This document shows, in pieces, positions 33,197 through 44,763 of a stretch of 64,000 bases of DNA (positions are counted from its first letter, which is position 1; every line of letters begins with the position of its first letter). The stretch comes from Batkoa obscura (Eukaryota > Entomophthoromycota > Entomophthoromycetes > Entomophthorales > Batkoaceae). The notes beneath the pieces were generated by a model. That model did not search any database, had not been told where the DNA came from, and saw only the letters and a program-made list of their open reading frames with translations. Position numbers and translations under genes: made by a program. The stretch lies in the NCBI GenBank assembly GCA_030770535.1, contig JASVEC010000002.1, positions 2,294,001 to 2,358,000 on the forward strand, given 5' to 3'.

Positions 33197-33966
33197 ATGG
33201 AAAACTTAAATAACAACGCATTATCATTAAACTATGATACATCAACTTCTATAAAAAACATAGCCTCCATTCTAAACTCTCAGCTACTTGAATTTTTAAA
33301 TAGTTTTAACTTAAAGCTAAACATACTAAGGTAGTAATATAGAGAATGTATAATGTTTTATTAAATTACTAATTCTAATTGTAGCTTTCAATTAAACACA
33401 ATAGAAAACAAAGTAGGGAGTATTAATGGTTCATTAAACAAGAAGGAGATGGTTCAGTTTCAAACTTTAGTAACATTAATCTACATTAATTTTAATTTTT
33501 AATAACTTTTTAGTTTAATAAATTACCACATTATATTTATAAAGTAAATAAAATGGTAGCAATTATTCAAAAAATCAATACGTTAGTACCATTACTAAAA
33601 ATTCGACAAAAAAAAGTGATTGAAAATTATCAAAAGATTCAAGTATTAAGGAGAAGTCAGGAAGAAAGAATGAACTCCAAAATAAAGGTTAAACAGTCTA
33701 GTTTATCAATTCATACTTTAAAAACTCGTACACATAGGAATGTTTTATTGAGTAGAGAGGAAGCTTTGACAGAAACTAAAGAGAAACTAACTGAAACTGA
33801 AAAGTCGATCCTTAAACAGGATAAAAAAGTTGAATCTCAAGTATTGAATGAAAAAAAAGTAACGAAAAATAAAAAGACAACTAAAACCAGTAGTAAAAAC
33901 AGAGGATCTAAAGTAGATCCAAATTTTGCACTACTTTTAAACGAGTTAAGTGATGATGAAAAATAA
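33197..33966 (+). CDS. Small coiled-coil protein, weakly BRK1/HSPC300-like at its N-terminus
   Basis: Three exons (33197-33330, 33385-33469, 33514-33966) give 223 residues. The N-terminal third reads SIKNIASILNSQLLEFLNSF, then LKLNILSFQLNTIENKVGSI, heptad-like and similar in spacing to BRK1 of the SCAR/WAVE complex (SIKKIxxFLNSF..L..L..LE). The middle part is a long charged helix and the tail is Lys/Thr/Ser-rich, ending ELSDDEK. BRK1 proper is about 75 residues, so this is either an extended relative or an unrelated coiled-coil subunit (for example of a BLOC/BORC-type complex). The exon structure is well supported by frame; the family call is tentative. It converges with INTS7, with only 18 bp between the stop codons. 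Confidence 0.6.
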
Positions 33967-33984
33967 TAAACTAAGATGATACTT

Positions 33985-36900
33985 TTATTTCAATTTTAAC
34001 TTTAATTCATTTATGGTATTCTCTCCCTTATGAATTCGGATAAAATATTCATTTGATAATAAAAAGTAAGTTTGTTTCTTTGGATGGAGCATTAAGAAAT
34101 TCAATTTTAGCCATTTATCGTTCACTGGTCCACTATATGGCATAGGATTTTTGAGTGAGTCTGGTTTTTCAATGTTACTAAGAAACTCTTGCACTTCTAC
34201 TACAAACCTTTTTGGGAAGGTTATTACTTCATTGAAAGTGAAGGTATCTGGATTTAAAACTAATAACTTTTCCATCCTTGGAAATTGTTTAACATTGCTC
34301 AATATATTGTTGTTGTAGTTGTTGCTTTGACTTTGTTTATAGAAGCCATCGCTAATCATATTTTTATTTGGACAATATTCAATGATTACAATTAGTTCAC
34401 TTGGGTGATCTAAGATAATATTAATTAACCATTTAACAAATACAAGAAATACTTACTCTTATCAACTTCTGCCGCTTTATAGGGATACACTAATCTACCT
34501 TTAAGTTGTAAGTGAGACCAATAAGAATTTTCTTGTATATTGAAATCACGGGGTGTAATAAGTAGCTCTAATTTATAAGATTTATAAGGAGAAAAGAAAA
34601 CAGATGGTACTGAGCAAGGAATAGACAACAATCGCATAATAACATCGAGTAATAGCTCTAATTTATCCTAAGCAATTACATAAATGATTTAATCTATCAA
34701 GAATGTATTGTTAATAATACCTTTTCTTTTTCATAATATTTTTTTTCAAACAGTAACATCAATCTATTATATCCACATTCTAGTGAAGAGTTCTTCACTA
34801 TATTTAAACTAAAATATTAATAAATTGCTTAGTTAAATATTAAATTAGCTTACTTAGATATTACATTAGGTTGCACTTTAGGGAATACAGTATTTCCATG
34901 AATATCTTGAAACTCAATATTAAAAATAGCATCCAATGCAAATATAAAGACATATAACTCATCTAGCATTAATGACAAGCATAAAGAGGATTCTTTATCG
35001 TTTTGATATAGAAGAGTGGACAAATATTCTATTTTTTGGGCAAGTGATTTCATTTTGTCAAAGTCTTGAGTAAACTAATAAAGATTAGTTAAATATCTAC
35101 TTAACTAACAAATCAGATTACCATATTGTTATATAAACTTTCAATATCACGCTTCTTTACTAAATTTTTTAATGCCATAATATTCTTAATATATTGAAAC
35201 AAAATTTGTATTAATTCAACCCTTATTTCTACCCATAATGACATCAAAGGTATTTGACTATACCCAGCAAGGTAATGAAGTGTCTAAATATGACCATTAT
35301 AATATTATTACATTTTTAATAAAATTTTTACTTTGAAGCTATCTCTTGCTTGAACTAATTTATTGCTACAATTATCAAGGTCGCCTATAAGGAACTTTTG
35401 GATGTTTTTAGACTCAAATGTTAATTTACAACTTGAAATATATTTGATTTGAGTTTCTGCTGCTGACCAGTATTTAAATCCTTCTGTATAAATCCTCGTA
35501 ATTTCCGAGGTTGCCTAAAATTCTTAGCAACAAAATCTTTTAAAATAAATCAAAACATACCCCGCCAGTTAACCTGGAAAAAATAAAATTAGAAACAGGG
35601 TGATTTCCAAGTCGAAGAGACATGATAGCAATGTCACACATAACTAAAGGATGGTTGGTTATTGAATCTACACCTGCAAAGGAATTAAGTTGCTCTCTCA
35701 GCCAAGTAGGTTGAATAAAGCCATTTTTTTTAGCTGAAATAACATCATTAAGTGGATTTCCAGCAGGGAAAAAATTTATAGCTATAATTATGCCAGCACA
35801 AAAGAGTTTGGGGTATTCTTGGAATTCAGCTATTTTAGAATCAGTTAAAATTGTTTGTTTTGTTTGAGGTGATAACTGAGTAAGATGCTTGTGAGCATAT
35901 TCTTTTATCCATTCTATTACTAAACAATAAGCTTTGAGTTCAATCGTATCTTTTATATTTGACTCTAAGTTAGATACACCTAATGAATACAAGTCAATCA
36001 ATAAACTTATATAAATATAGATTGTTTTCATAGTATCAAATTACCTTCTTCAAAATAGCATCTTTTTAAAGTTTTCAAAATATTCAGTAATAAAAATAAA
36101 TCTGTATAAAAATTAGATTCTAACTTTTTATAAAGCTTATTAAGCAATATTAAATAATCACTTAATGTATTTAATAATATTGTAAGTTTATCATGTGGTG
36201 CCTTTTTATGTTTGATAAAAGACCTAAGCATACTCCAGATAATAAATATGCAGATTTTAATAATATAGACTTTGGTATTTACTACAAAAATTAGTATATA
36301 CTATAATAACAATTTTATAAATTTACTGTTTAACTTGTCATCTGGAGTAGTTTTTATAAGGGAATAAAATGATTGTATGACAGTTAAAATACTCGAATAT
36401 TTTTTGGACAAAATGCAAATATCATTAATTGTGTCATCATCAACCAACAATATACATAATAATTGATAGAGGTACATATTGTTTTCTTCTTTTATGTATG
36501 GTTTTATATAATTTTCAATAAATCGGGAAATAAGTTCCTTTTCATTTGACACTAAAGCATTAATTTCTTCATTTAAATTTAATGAGTTTAACTCAATATT
36601 AAGGGTTTCTTCAAATTTGAATATTTGGATCCTCTGCTCCAAATCCATGGATTTTATACCAAATTTTACTAACATCAAACATTTGCTTAATAATAATTCA
36701 TTTTTATACCATGACTTCATGATTTGAAACAAAAATTCCATTTGATTCGGTTCAAAACATAAACCTGACCTTGCTAATAAAATCAAACCTTCTATTATAG
36801 CTATTATATTACTTTTTTTAACATTTGGGAGTGTAGTTGAATATTCCATTAATAACTCAAATAAATAACTTGCCTATAATTTTTAGTTTGTTTCAATTGA

Positions 36901-38108
36901 TTTTTTAATGTTTACCTGCTTAATTCTGTCCACTTCACTAATAGATGCTAACTCAGAAGACACATATATTAAAATTGAAGGTATAGCACCATAAGTTCTA
37001 ATATCCATACTAGCCAATAATTCCAAACAATAAGCATGTGCCTATAAACAATAAGTTTAATATTGACTATAATTTAATTTTAACAGTTTTACTTTCATAG
37101 CCGAGTTCAAATGCCATCTAAAAGCCCTTAAAGTGTCAATAACTTTTAAATAAATATCCAAAGTCTCTGCTTTCTTTAACACTTTTTCTTTACTAAATGG
37201 ATCTTTGCTTTCTTCACAATCCAATCCAAGCATATCTCCAAGGAATGGTAATATAAAGTGTACAAAATTATTATTTATTCCAATAAGTTTTTTGCTAAAT
37301 GCCAACGCCTCTATTATCTCAAAATCTTGATCCGAGTTTAAACTTAATAATATCAAATAATATATATAGTTATCTACTTCTATAGCATGACTTAAATTTT
37401 TGAGTATTCTAAAATTGAATATTAATAAACTCATTATTTTATGTACAATGGTATTTACTTAAGGCATAAAGTTCTAGCAACAAAATTGACTCTAAAATGA
37501 GCTGATGTGATATTTTTTACTGATTCTTTTAAATTTACATTTTCTTTGGTAATAAATTTTGAAATTTGTTTAAATGCATTATAAATGATATCATGAAAAT
37601 AATCATTATCACAAGTGCTAAACTTAACAGATAAATCAATGCATATTTGATTCATTATATCTGGATGTTGAAACTCAGACGCAATCCTTATATAGTCTTT
37701 AATACAATTTTCTACACTAGCATTATTTTTTGACTCAAGTCCTGATTTAAGTTTATCCAAAGTTTGTTTCAATTCCATTGGTGGTGGATCTAAACAGAAT
37801 GGATTTGTTGGCTTAGCAGTTGTTGATTCCCTTCTGCTGCTATTGTAACTATAAGTCTGAGGATGTGATTGGGGATGTGACTGAGGATGTGGATGTGGAT
37901 GATTTCTTTCGTAAATTGGACCTTGCATATATTGGAAATCTAGGTTTGGATTAGGAATAACTTGGGTTGCTGGTTGCATGCTATCAGAAATCATTGATGG
38001 AGGAGGGTTAGTTGGCCTTCTTCCCCTCTTTTTTGGCCCATTATAGCTACCTCTTCCCCCTCTTCTTCCTCTATCGCTTCCCCTTTGATATCTGTGTTCG
38101 TCATTCAT
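33985..38108 (-). CDS. INTS7: Integrator complex subunit 7
   Basis: Integrator attenuates RNA polymerase II transcription and processes snRNA ends; INTS7 is a HEAT-repeat scaffold subunit. About a dozen exons join; the first ones are 37459-38108, 37093-37408, 36916-37041 and one from 36873. The N-terminus is an Arg/Gly-rich tail (RGRRGGRGSYNG). Then LDKLKSGLESKNNASVENCI and VNFVARTLCLKILKNLSHAI line up with the animal INTS7 pattern (LRSGKLGEQCEAVVRF and DPVARAITLRMLGSLASIIP). Helical repeats fill the middle. The C-terminus LLSIPCSVPSVFFSPYKSYK matches the INTS7 LLAVPVPYPRYFF region, followed by a beta-rich tail ending LKLKLK. The middle exons are joined only approximately. MUS81 lies just upstream on the same strand, 143 bp away. 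Confidence 0.75.
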
Positions 38109-38215
38109 TTTGATGAAAAAACAGAATTTAAAACTATTTAGATTAAATTTTAAAAATTTTAGATGTAAAAATTAATGATTTTAAAAATTGCAATTATCTT
38201 TCAATCAAACATATA

Positions 38216-38238
38216 AAATAAAATAAAATAAAATAAAA
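38216..38238. repeat. AAAAT microsatellite
   Basis: Four to five tandem ATAAA units between INTS7 and the MUS81 stop codon. Confidence 0.8.
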
Positions 38239-38251
38239 TGGTAGGAAAATA

Positions 38252-40384
38252 TTATTTATTGCAAAAAAAAGAGTGAATCCGCTTAGACAGTATAGGAGTA
38301 ACTCTACTAGCTAAATCTTTTGAATTATTAACCAACAATAGCTCATTGTTCTTAGTATCGTTTTGATTATATTCGTTAAGTAAACTAAACTTTATTACTA
38401 ACTTTATAAAATTGTATAAAACTATTACCTTGCTGGAGTAGGATAACTCTTAATGATAATAAGTGCCCTTTTTAATGAACATCCTTTAACACTAAGTAAC
38501 ATTTTAATAAAATATGTTTGAATAGTGATTTGCGATGACTTTGAAGTCAATGTATGAAAAGACTGATAACTTAAGTTTAAATTACTAAGTTTATAGTTTG
38601 ATTTTTTATCATCAAGTAGTATATTTGTTCCAACCAAGTCTCTACTCTATAAAAACTATATCAATATCAATATTATATCATTTAATCATTCAATTACTTC
38701 ATAACTTGATATGATTTTTTGTGTTAAACTTGCTAAATAATTTAAACTCTCTTCCAAATCTTTGGTTATTTTTATTATAAAACCCTCTTTAATAATTGTT
38801 TTACATATGCTAGTTACAATTTGATTATAAGGTATCGTTACGTTATTGATATCATTAATATTAAAACCTTCGATTAAATAAATTATCTTCGATAAACCAC
38901 AAGATTTTAAACGAGACTTAAATAAAAAATAAATATAATACAAAGTAAATGATATAAATATTACTTTCTGCTCTTTAAATCTACCATCTTTTATTGAAGC
39001 GAAGAGATCGTCATATCTTTTCCTTTCAACTATAAAATCTAAAACAATTTCTTCTTCTGGCCCAGAACATCCTGTCTTAGGTTTTGCTACCCATAAAAAA
39101 TCTCCTAAACTTAAATTCCTTTTTTCTAATTTTACACCTCTTCGATTCAATCCTATTTCAAAATAATCTCGATCTTTGACGCTCATTATTTCTCTACTAT
39201 CCAATAGTAATGTAATATAATAATCTTGTTTTTTTAATTCAAATTCTTTGAATATCTCATTAGTGATATTGCTTATTATTTTATCTTGATTGCTATTACT
39301 ATTGACTCCAATCACAGTGTTTTCAACATCTTTTGTTCTACTATTTAATTCAATATCAATTCGTTCATTATCTCGAGTTTCAACTCTGCTATTTATGGTT
39401 TTATCTATGCTATTCATATCATCCCTATCAGTAGTTTCCCTTATTACTGTATTTCTGTTAATTTCAGATTCAGTATTCATATTATAGTTGATCTCTTTCT
39501 CTGCTAAAATTAATCTTTTAGCTAAATCCCATCCTGCTTCAGTTAATGAACAAAAAACAGGTCTTTGTACAATATAAACTAAATCATGCTTAATTAGCTG
39601 CTTTATAGATGACCAACCAGTATAAGCTTGTCCATGTAAAAGTTTATCTAATGGCACATTACAATGCTGATTGGCTATTTGAATGATTTGTTGTTTTGAA
39701 TACTTTTCACTTAAATTACTTTCTCGCTGATGTAGCTTGTATAAAGCTATTAATATTCCATAGCCCCCAGATCTATAAGTTGGAATATATTCTTTAGATT
39801 TAGTTTTTCTATTAGATTCTCTTCCCAGTATTTTTTTAGGTAAGAGCGCCAGTATTCTATTGTCTTTATCAATCTGGTTACCTTGATTGAATTGTAAAAC
39901 TGTTAAATAAAAACTAGAAAAATGAGCTAAAAATTACTTTTGGTTTTCTGTTTCTTCTTAATTACGGTATCACTTCTTTCTGTAACTTCTCCTTGGTTTT
40001 GTTGTTCATTATCATTTACTGTAAAGTCGATAACTTCAGCTAGTTATTGTCTTTAGTTGTTATTGCTTGACTAAAATCAATATACCTTCATTATTTAACT
40101 CATCCCTTTCCTTAATTTTGTGCTCTTCCAATTTTCTCGCTAATTTAGCAGCAATATTCGGGCCTATGCCGTTTAATTGAACTGTTTCTTCAGCATTTAG
40201 AACTGTAGGGCAATTCAACAAAGAGTCATAGGCCTAGAAAGTTAATATTTATCGTTATTATTATTAAGTAACATACTTTCTGATAAACAAATTTTGATCT
40301 TGAGCCATTACATCGTGCTTCAATAAGCCATTCTTCTACAAATTTTAAAAACAATGGGTTACCACAGTTAGTTGAGGACGGCAT
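38252..40384 (-). CDS. MUS81: Crossover junction endonuclease Mus81
   Basis: Mus81 with its Eme1/Mms4 partner cuts branched DNA such as stalled forks and nicked Holliday junctions. The start reads MPSSTNCGNPLFLKFVEEWL, typical of the family. The N-terminal helix-hairpin-helix has LNGIGPNIAAKLARKLEE. A winged-helix region follows (SGGYGILIALY and PLDKLLHGQAYTGWSSIKQL). The nuclease domain has LLLDSREI, a family-specific LSLGDFLWVAK, and the catalytic VERKRYDDL (ERKxxDD type). A Ser/Asn/Arg-rich stretch of about 80 residues lies between the winged helix and the nuclease. The C-terminal HhH is MLLSVKGCSLKRALIIIKSY, with PTPASLL formed across a 46-nt intron, and the protein ends RIHSFFCNK. All catalytic acids appear intact. 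Confidence 0.92.
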
Positions 40385-40835
40385 TTTTATTTTTTGGGTT
40401 TTTTTGAATTTTCAATTTAAAGAAAAGAAACAACTGCAAAAGAAGTGTATTTAATTTGCCTTTTATTGAAAGTATATAGGGATGTCCAAATTAGTTTCAT
40501 TTTTTTATCTAATTTTTATAAAATTTATATCTTGAAAACTTTATTTAAAATCCTATAAAAATAATTTATTATTAAAAGGCAAAAGTACCCAATATAGTTT
40601 TAAATTATTTTATTATAATTTATATTTTAAGTTAGCAGGATTTTACTAAATTTAATAAAAATCCATAGATTAGCAAGGCTTTTACAAATATAACTTATAT
40701 ATCAATATTAGTCAAAACTATAGCATGTAAATAAATTATTTTAATGTTATAATTATATTATTAATATATTACTAAATTGATAAATAGCTAGATGGGAGGG
40801 AGAAGCTGGCCTTAAAACTACAATCAACTACCTTT
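40385..40835. other. MUS81 upstream region
   Basis: Bases 40478-40507 (GGGATGTCCAAATTAGTTTC) resemble the terminal sequence of the window-edge transposon. Otherwise AT-rich with nothing recognised. Confidence 0.35.
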
Positions 40836-41298
40836 TGTGAAATTTGGTACTCAGTGATTGGAGTCAAAAGCAGCTATTGCTTGGTTGACTACACTATAAG
40901 TTGAAAGGTCTTAGTTTATGTGGCTAAGATAGGCTTGGATTATGAAGAATAGCACGTAATAGACTATAGACTATGTGAAACAAATAGAATAGACAATATT
41001 AATGTAAATCTACGTAAAATGCTATTAAGAAAACTTGGTGGCTTTATTAAATGTTCGAGATATCAGGGAATAATTCAGTTAAAAAGCCTCGAACTACTAT
41101 ACTCTGTAAACTCTTTTATACTCTGAAAAGTATAAATATCAGAATGAGAAGATAATATTCTTTGGGGTGGAGCTAGAAATTTTCATAGCAAATCAAACTA
41201 AGAACATGGGATTGATTTTCTCTGAGCTCCAGAACACAACAACTTAAGTGACTGTTATGTTATAATCAATCATAGAGCTGACAAAGCGATATTTCACA
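40836..41298 (+). mobile_element. Solo LTR (LTR retroelement fossil), full length
   Basis: 463 bp, bounded by TGTGAAAT and ATTTCACA, with a TATA-like promoter stretch in the middle. It matches the copy at 24970-25432 over its whole length, in opposite orientation. No internal retroelement genes and no clear target duplication are seen. The family cannot be assigned from the LTR alone. It is probably old, given the moderate divergence between copies. Confidence 0.72.
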
Positions 41299-41583
41299 CT
41301 ATGTATAATCTATTTCAAACTATAATACATATACATTACTAATATTAAAGCAAGATTTATGTATAATTGTCATAAAAAATAAAGACAGTTAAAATCAAAT
41401 TAAAAGTACATACTAAATCATAGCAAACCAGTATAAATTTATTAAAAGGTAGTTCAGCATTAAATATGTTTAATTCTTTAAATAAAGGCTAAGTAAATAT
41501 TTTAAGCTACAAATAGGTATAAAAATTATTTTAAATGTTGATTTAGTTCTTGTCACATCCATTTTATCTTTTATTGGCTTTTT

Positions 41584-43410
41584 TTAATGCCTTGCTCTTT
41601 TTATACTATTTTGATCCAACTTTGAACTATAAAAATCTTCAATAATTTCGGTTTCTAATTTTGGGCCACTAGTCAATTCTATTTCATTTTCTTTTGGTAA
41701 ATTTCTTTTATGTGGAAATAGTAACACATTAATGTTATCTAAGTCAGTAGGGTGAATTTCGTTGCTTATTTGATATGTGGTATAAGGAAAAGGACGAAGC
41801 AATGTAGAAAAAGGATGTGAGACTATTTTTCCTCTTAGGCTTTTATTAATAGTCCAAGGAACATACATATGTGCCAAATTCCTAAATAATCAGATAGCTA
41901 CTTTACAAAAATAGTCGAATTACCTTCCAATAGTTTCCTTTCTATTTACTATATCCTTAATTTCTTCACTATCCTTATCAGGTTTATCCTCCTTTTCGCT
42001 AATTCGATTCAAGAGTTTTAATTTATTGCTTTTATCTGTAATACTTTCGAAGTAATCATTGTTTTGAGATCTAGCAGAATCAACGCTTTTACTTTCATCA
42101 CAAGGATTTATGGAATTATTTTTATTTCTACTATCAAATAAATCTTCTTCTATAGGTTCAATAGAATTTTGCTCTGAAACATTTTTGTTGGAATTGCTTT
42201 CATAGAATTCATTGTATCTAATTTTGTCATTAAACTCGTTGCAATTAACCTTACTATCATAATCTTTGAAATCAATTCCTTCATTATAATCATCATAATC
42301 ACTATATTCATTGTATCTTTCATAATCCTTCCTATCATTATGTTCATCCTGGGCTTTAAAACTTATGACTTCACTTTCTCTAACTAAATGTGTAATATTG
42401 TTTTCACTTTCACTTTCGCTAGAAGGTAAATCATTTTGTGTATGATTAATATCTTGTTCTGAAGTGCTCTTATCAAGATTGTTTTCATCTTCATTATCGC
42501 TAGAGCTTAATTCTATTACCGTTTGACTTTGGACTTCATTATTTTCAATATTTAGCTCCTTGATTAACTCTTCATTGCTGAATTCCTCTCCTTCAGTTGA
42601 TTCATAATCCTCTGAACTATAGTTTTCTGAATTACAGCTATTAAATTCTTGGTTTTCATCTGAATTTTCATATTGGTCACTACGTAAATAATCCTTATTA
42701 ACATCATCTATATTTGATGAGTTAGCTAATTCAAGCTCGCCCAAGTTTGTAAGTTCATTGCCACCTAAAGTTTCAGAATTTGCATCCTTTGACTGCTCCC
42801 ACATTGTAATATCGGGCCTTTGCATCTCATTTTCTACTTTAGTAGTGAAATCTTTAAGCACAGAAAGTTGAGCAGTATCATTTATATCACCACACGAACT
42901 TTTCTGGTTATTATTCGTATCAGGTTGACCCGGTATCTCTAATGTTTCAAGTATATGGTAGTTTACAGTGTTACGTACACTATTATTTTCAAAAAGGTTT
43001 GAAAGACCTGTGTTCGTTGACAGCTTAGAACTGGTCACATTTTTTTCAAAATAAAACTCTTCATATTCGCTACTTTTGCTTATATCTTCCTCATTAATTT
43101 CTATATTCTCTTTTGTTATATTATTTTCGCTTTCTCCTTCCCCTTTGCTTTTTTCTTTGCTTCCTTCCACTGTTATCAATTCTATTACTTCTGTCTCCAT
43201 TACATTGATATCATCTACTTTCCTTATTTCGTTTTCTTCCTCTTTATGGTTTCTTTTTTGATAAGAATCACCTGAATCGAGAAATTGTCCTTCATCTTTG
43301 ATTTTTTCCTGGCTAGAATATTGATCCTTGTTTTTAATATGAAAATCAACACTGTTCTCCCTTAGTTGATTATCATTATTTATTTCATAATCGGTACTTT
43401 TGTTGCTCAT
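41584..43410 (-). CDS. Long acidic disordered protein with conserved-looking C-terminus, unknown
   Basis: Two exons joined by a 42-nt intron (about 41882-41923) give some 590 residues. The first 490 residues are rich in Glu, Asp, Ser and Asn with no hydrophobic core, for example repeated SSSDNEDENN and SESESENN patches, DYERYNEYSDYDDYN runs and EEFSNEELIKELNIENNEVQ. The last 100 residues differ: AHMYVPWTINKSLRGKIVSH, then PFSTLLRPFPYTTYQ, rich in aromatics and Pro, looking like a folded or docking module. I do not recognise a family. A nuclear or chromatin-associated role would fit the acidity, but this is a guess. It is divergent from the acidic gene at 44764 across a MITE-bearing spacer. 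Confidence 0.7.
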
Positions 43411-43997
43411 TGAATACCACTGGATACAGTTTAACGAAGGTTGCTTAAAATCTTATAATGTTTCTACTGATAATAAAGTGACTGATTTTTTTAACAATAA
43501 AACCTTAAAAGTGATATCAGTTACTAAGTTATTTAAAAGTTGTTTGTTAAACGTAGCTAAGAATTTAAGGAATACTTCAATAAAAACTGCAAAATTTTAT
43601 AGACAAAGACCAAATAGTGATAATAGGAAAAAAATAGGTTTGGCCTAAAACCCTTTTTTATTAATATGAATGCTTTAACATTTTATTTACAATAATTGTA
43701 ATCTATGTTGAAGCTTCTGTTTTTTCCACGGAGTTTTTTTGTACCTAGCTTTGTAAATAATGAGGGATACATAGCTTATTACTATAATGCTTTTAGCTGA
43801 TAATCTGTCCAGATTTTTAAAAAGGAGATATTGAAAAAAAATACATTTCTGTATTTAATATAATTTTTTATATTTATTTTGAACTTAATAAAAGTCAGTT
43901 TTGATTTTTAACATGTTAAATATTAAACTACTTGCTTTTATTATATCGAAGTAAAATATGTTAATCTTTTTTTTAAATATAACTATAATAAGATAAG

Positions 43998-44036
43998 TAT
44001 GTCTAAATTGGTTTCAGAATTTATTTAAAAACTAAT
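43998..44036 (+). mobile_element. Terminal fragment related to the window-edge transposon
   Basis: GTCTAAATTGGTTTCAGAAT matches the terminus seen at 63278 (GTCTTAATTGGTTTCAGAAT). It ends at the TA where MITE copy 12 begins. Confidence 0.5.
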
Positions 44037-44037
44037 A

Positions 44038-44128
44038 GGGATGTATTTTATAAGAATTTTACTAGCAATCTTTCCACTTGAATAGCACTTAAAAAATGGA
44101 AAAGTAATGAAGTCAAAAAACACTCCCA
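44038..44128 (-). mobile_element. ~100-bp quasi-palindromic MITE, copy 12
   Basis: TA on the left, GGGATGTATTTT to CACTCCCA, centre GAATAGCACTT. Slightly shortened at 91 bp. Confidence 0.8.
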
Positions 44129-44278
44129 TGTCGCAAAACAAAAAAACTTAACCAATCTTAAAAAAATATTTTTTTGTTCAAAGTATTAATTATTATATTT
44201 CTAAATCATTTACTACATTGCCACATACTTGTTTTACCGTAGCTTTATGTAATATAAAATTTTAGCTACAGTATTATA

Positions 44279-44379
44279 TGGGAGTGTTTTTTTTGGCTTC
44301 ATTACTTTTTCCATCTTTTAAGCGCTATTTGAATGGAAAAATTGTTAGTAAAATTGTTAAATGCAAAAATACATCCCCA
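44279..44379 (+). mobile_element. ~100-bp quasi-palindromic MITE, copy 13
   Basis: TA-flanked, 101 bp, TGGGAGTG to CATCCCCA, centre AAGCGCTATTTGAA; very well preserved. Confidence 0.88.
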
Positions 44380-44763
44380 TATATTAATATTAAAAAGCTC
44401 TTTACCATTATAAAAATGTATGCAAAAGTAAAAATATTAAGATTAAATACCTAAAGTAGGATAATCTTGATAAGTTATTTTCCTTTAGTTTAATATAATC
44501 TTGATAGCCTCAGTTAATTGTTAATCTTTATGATGTAAAAAAATTAGAAAGAGCGAGTTGTTTTTAGAACTTTGTCCATGCTCCATTTAGTTTAGTATGA
44601 TAGTCTTTCAATAAAAATGTCTCTCGTTCAATAGTTATAAATTGATTGCTTTTATTAAAATTTTAACAACCAATTATCTTTAACAAATAAGAGTATGTGA
44701 CTATAGTAAATTTAAATTTAGAACATAATTCAATTTTATTAAATTAATTTATAAAGGTGATAA

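Larger units (their letters stand above)
43411..44763. other. Divergent promoter region with two MITEs
   Basis: Separates the two acidic-protein genes. It holds MITEs at 44038-44128 and 44279-44379 and a transposon-terminus piece at 43998-44036. An 82-codon open frame at 43400-43648 overlaps the start of the minus-strand gene and has no recognisable content. Confidence 0.5.
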
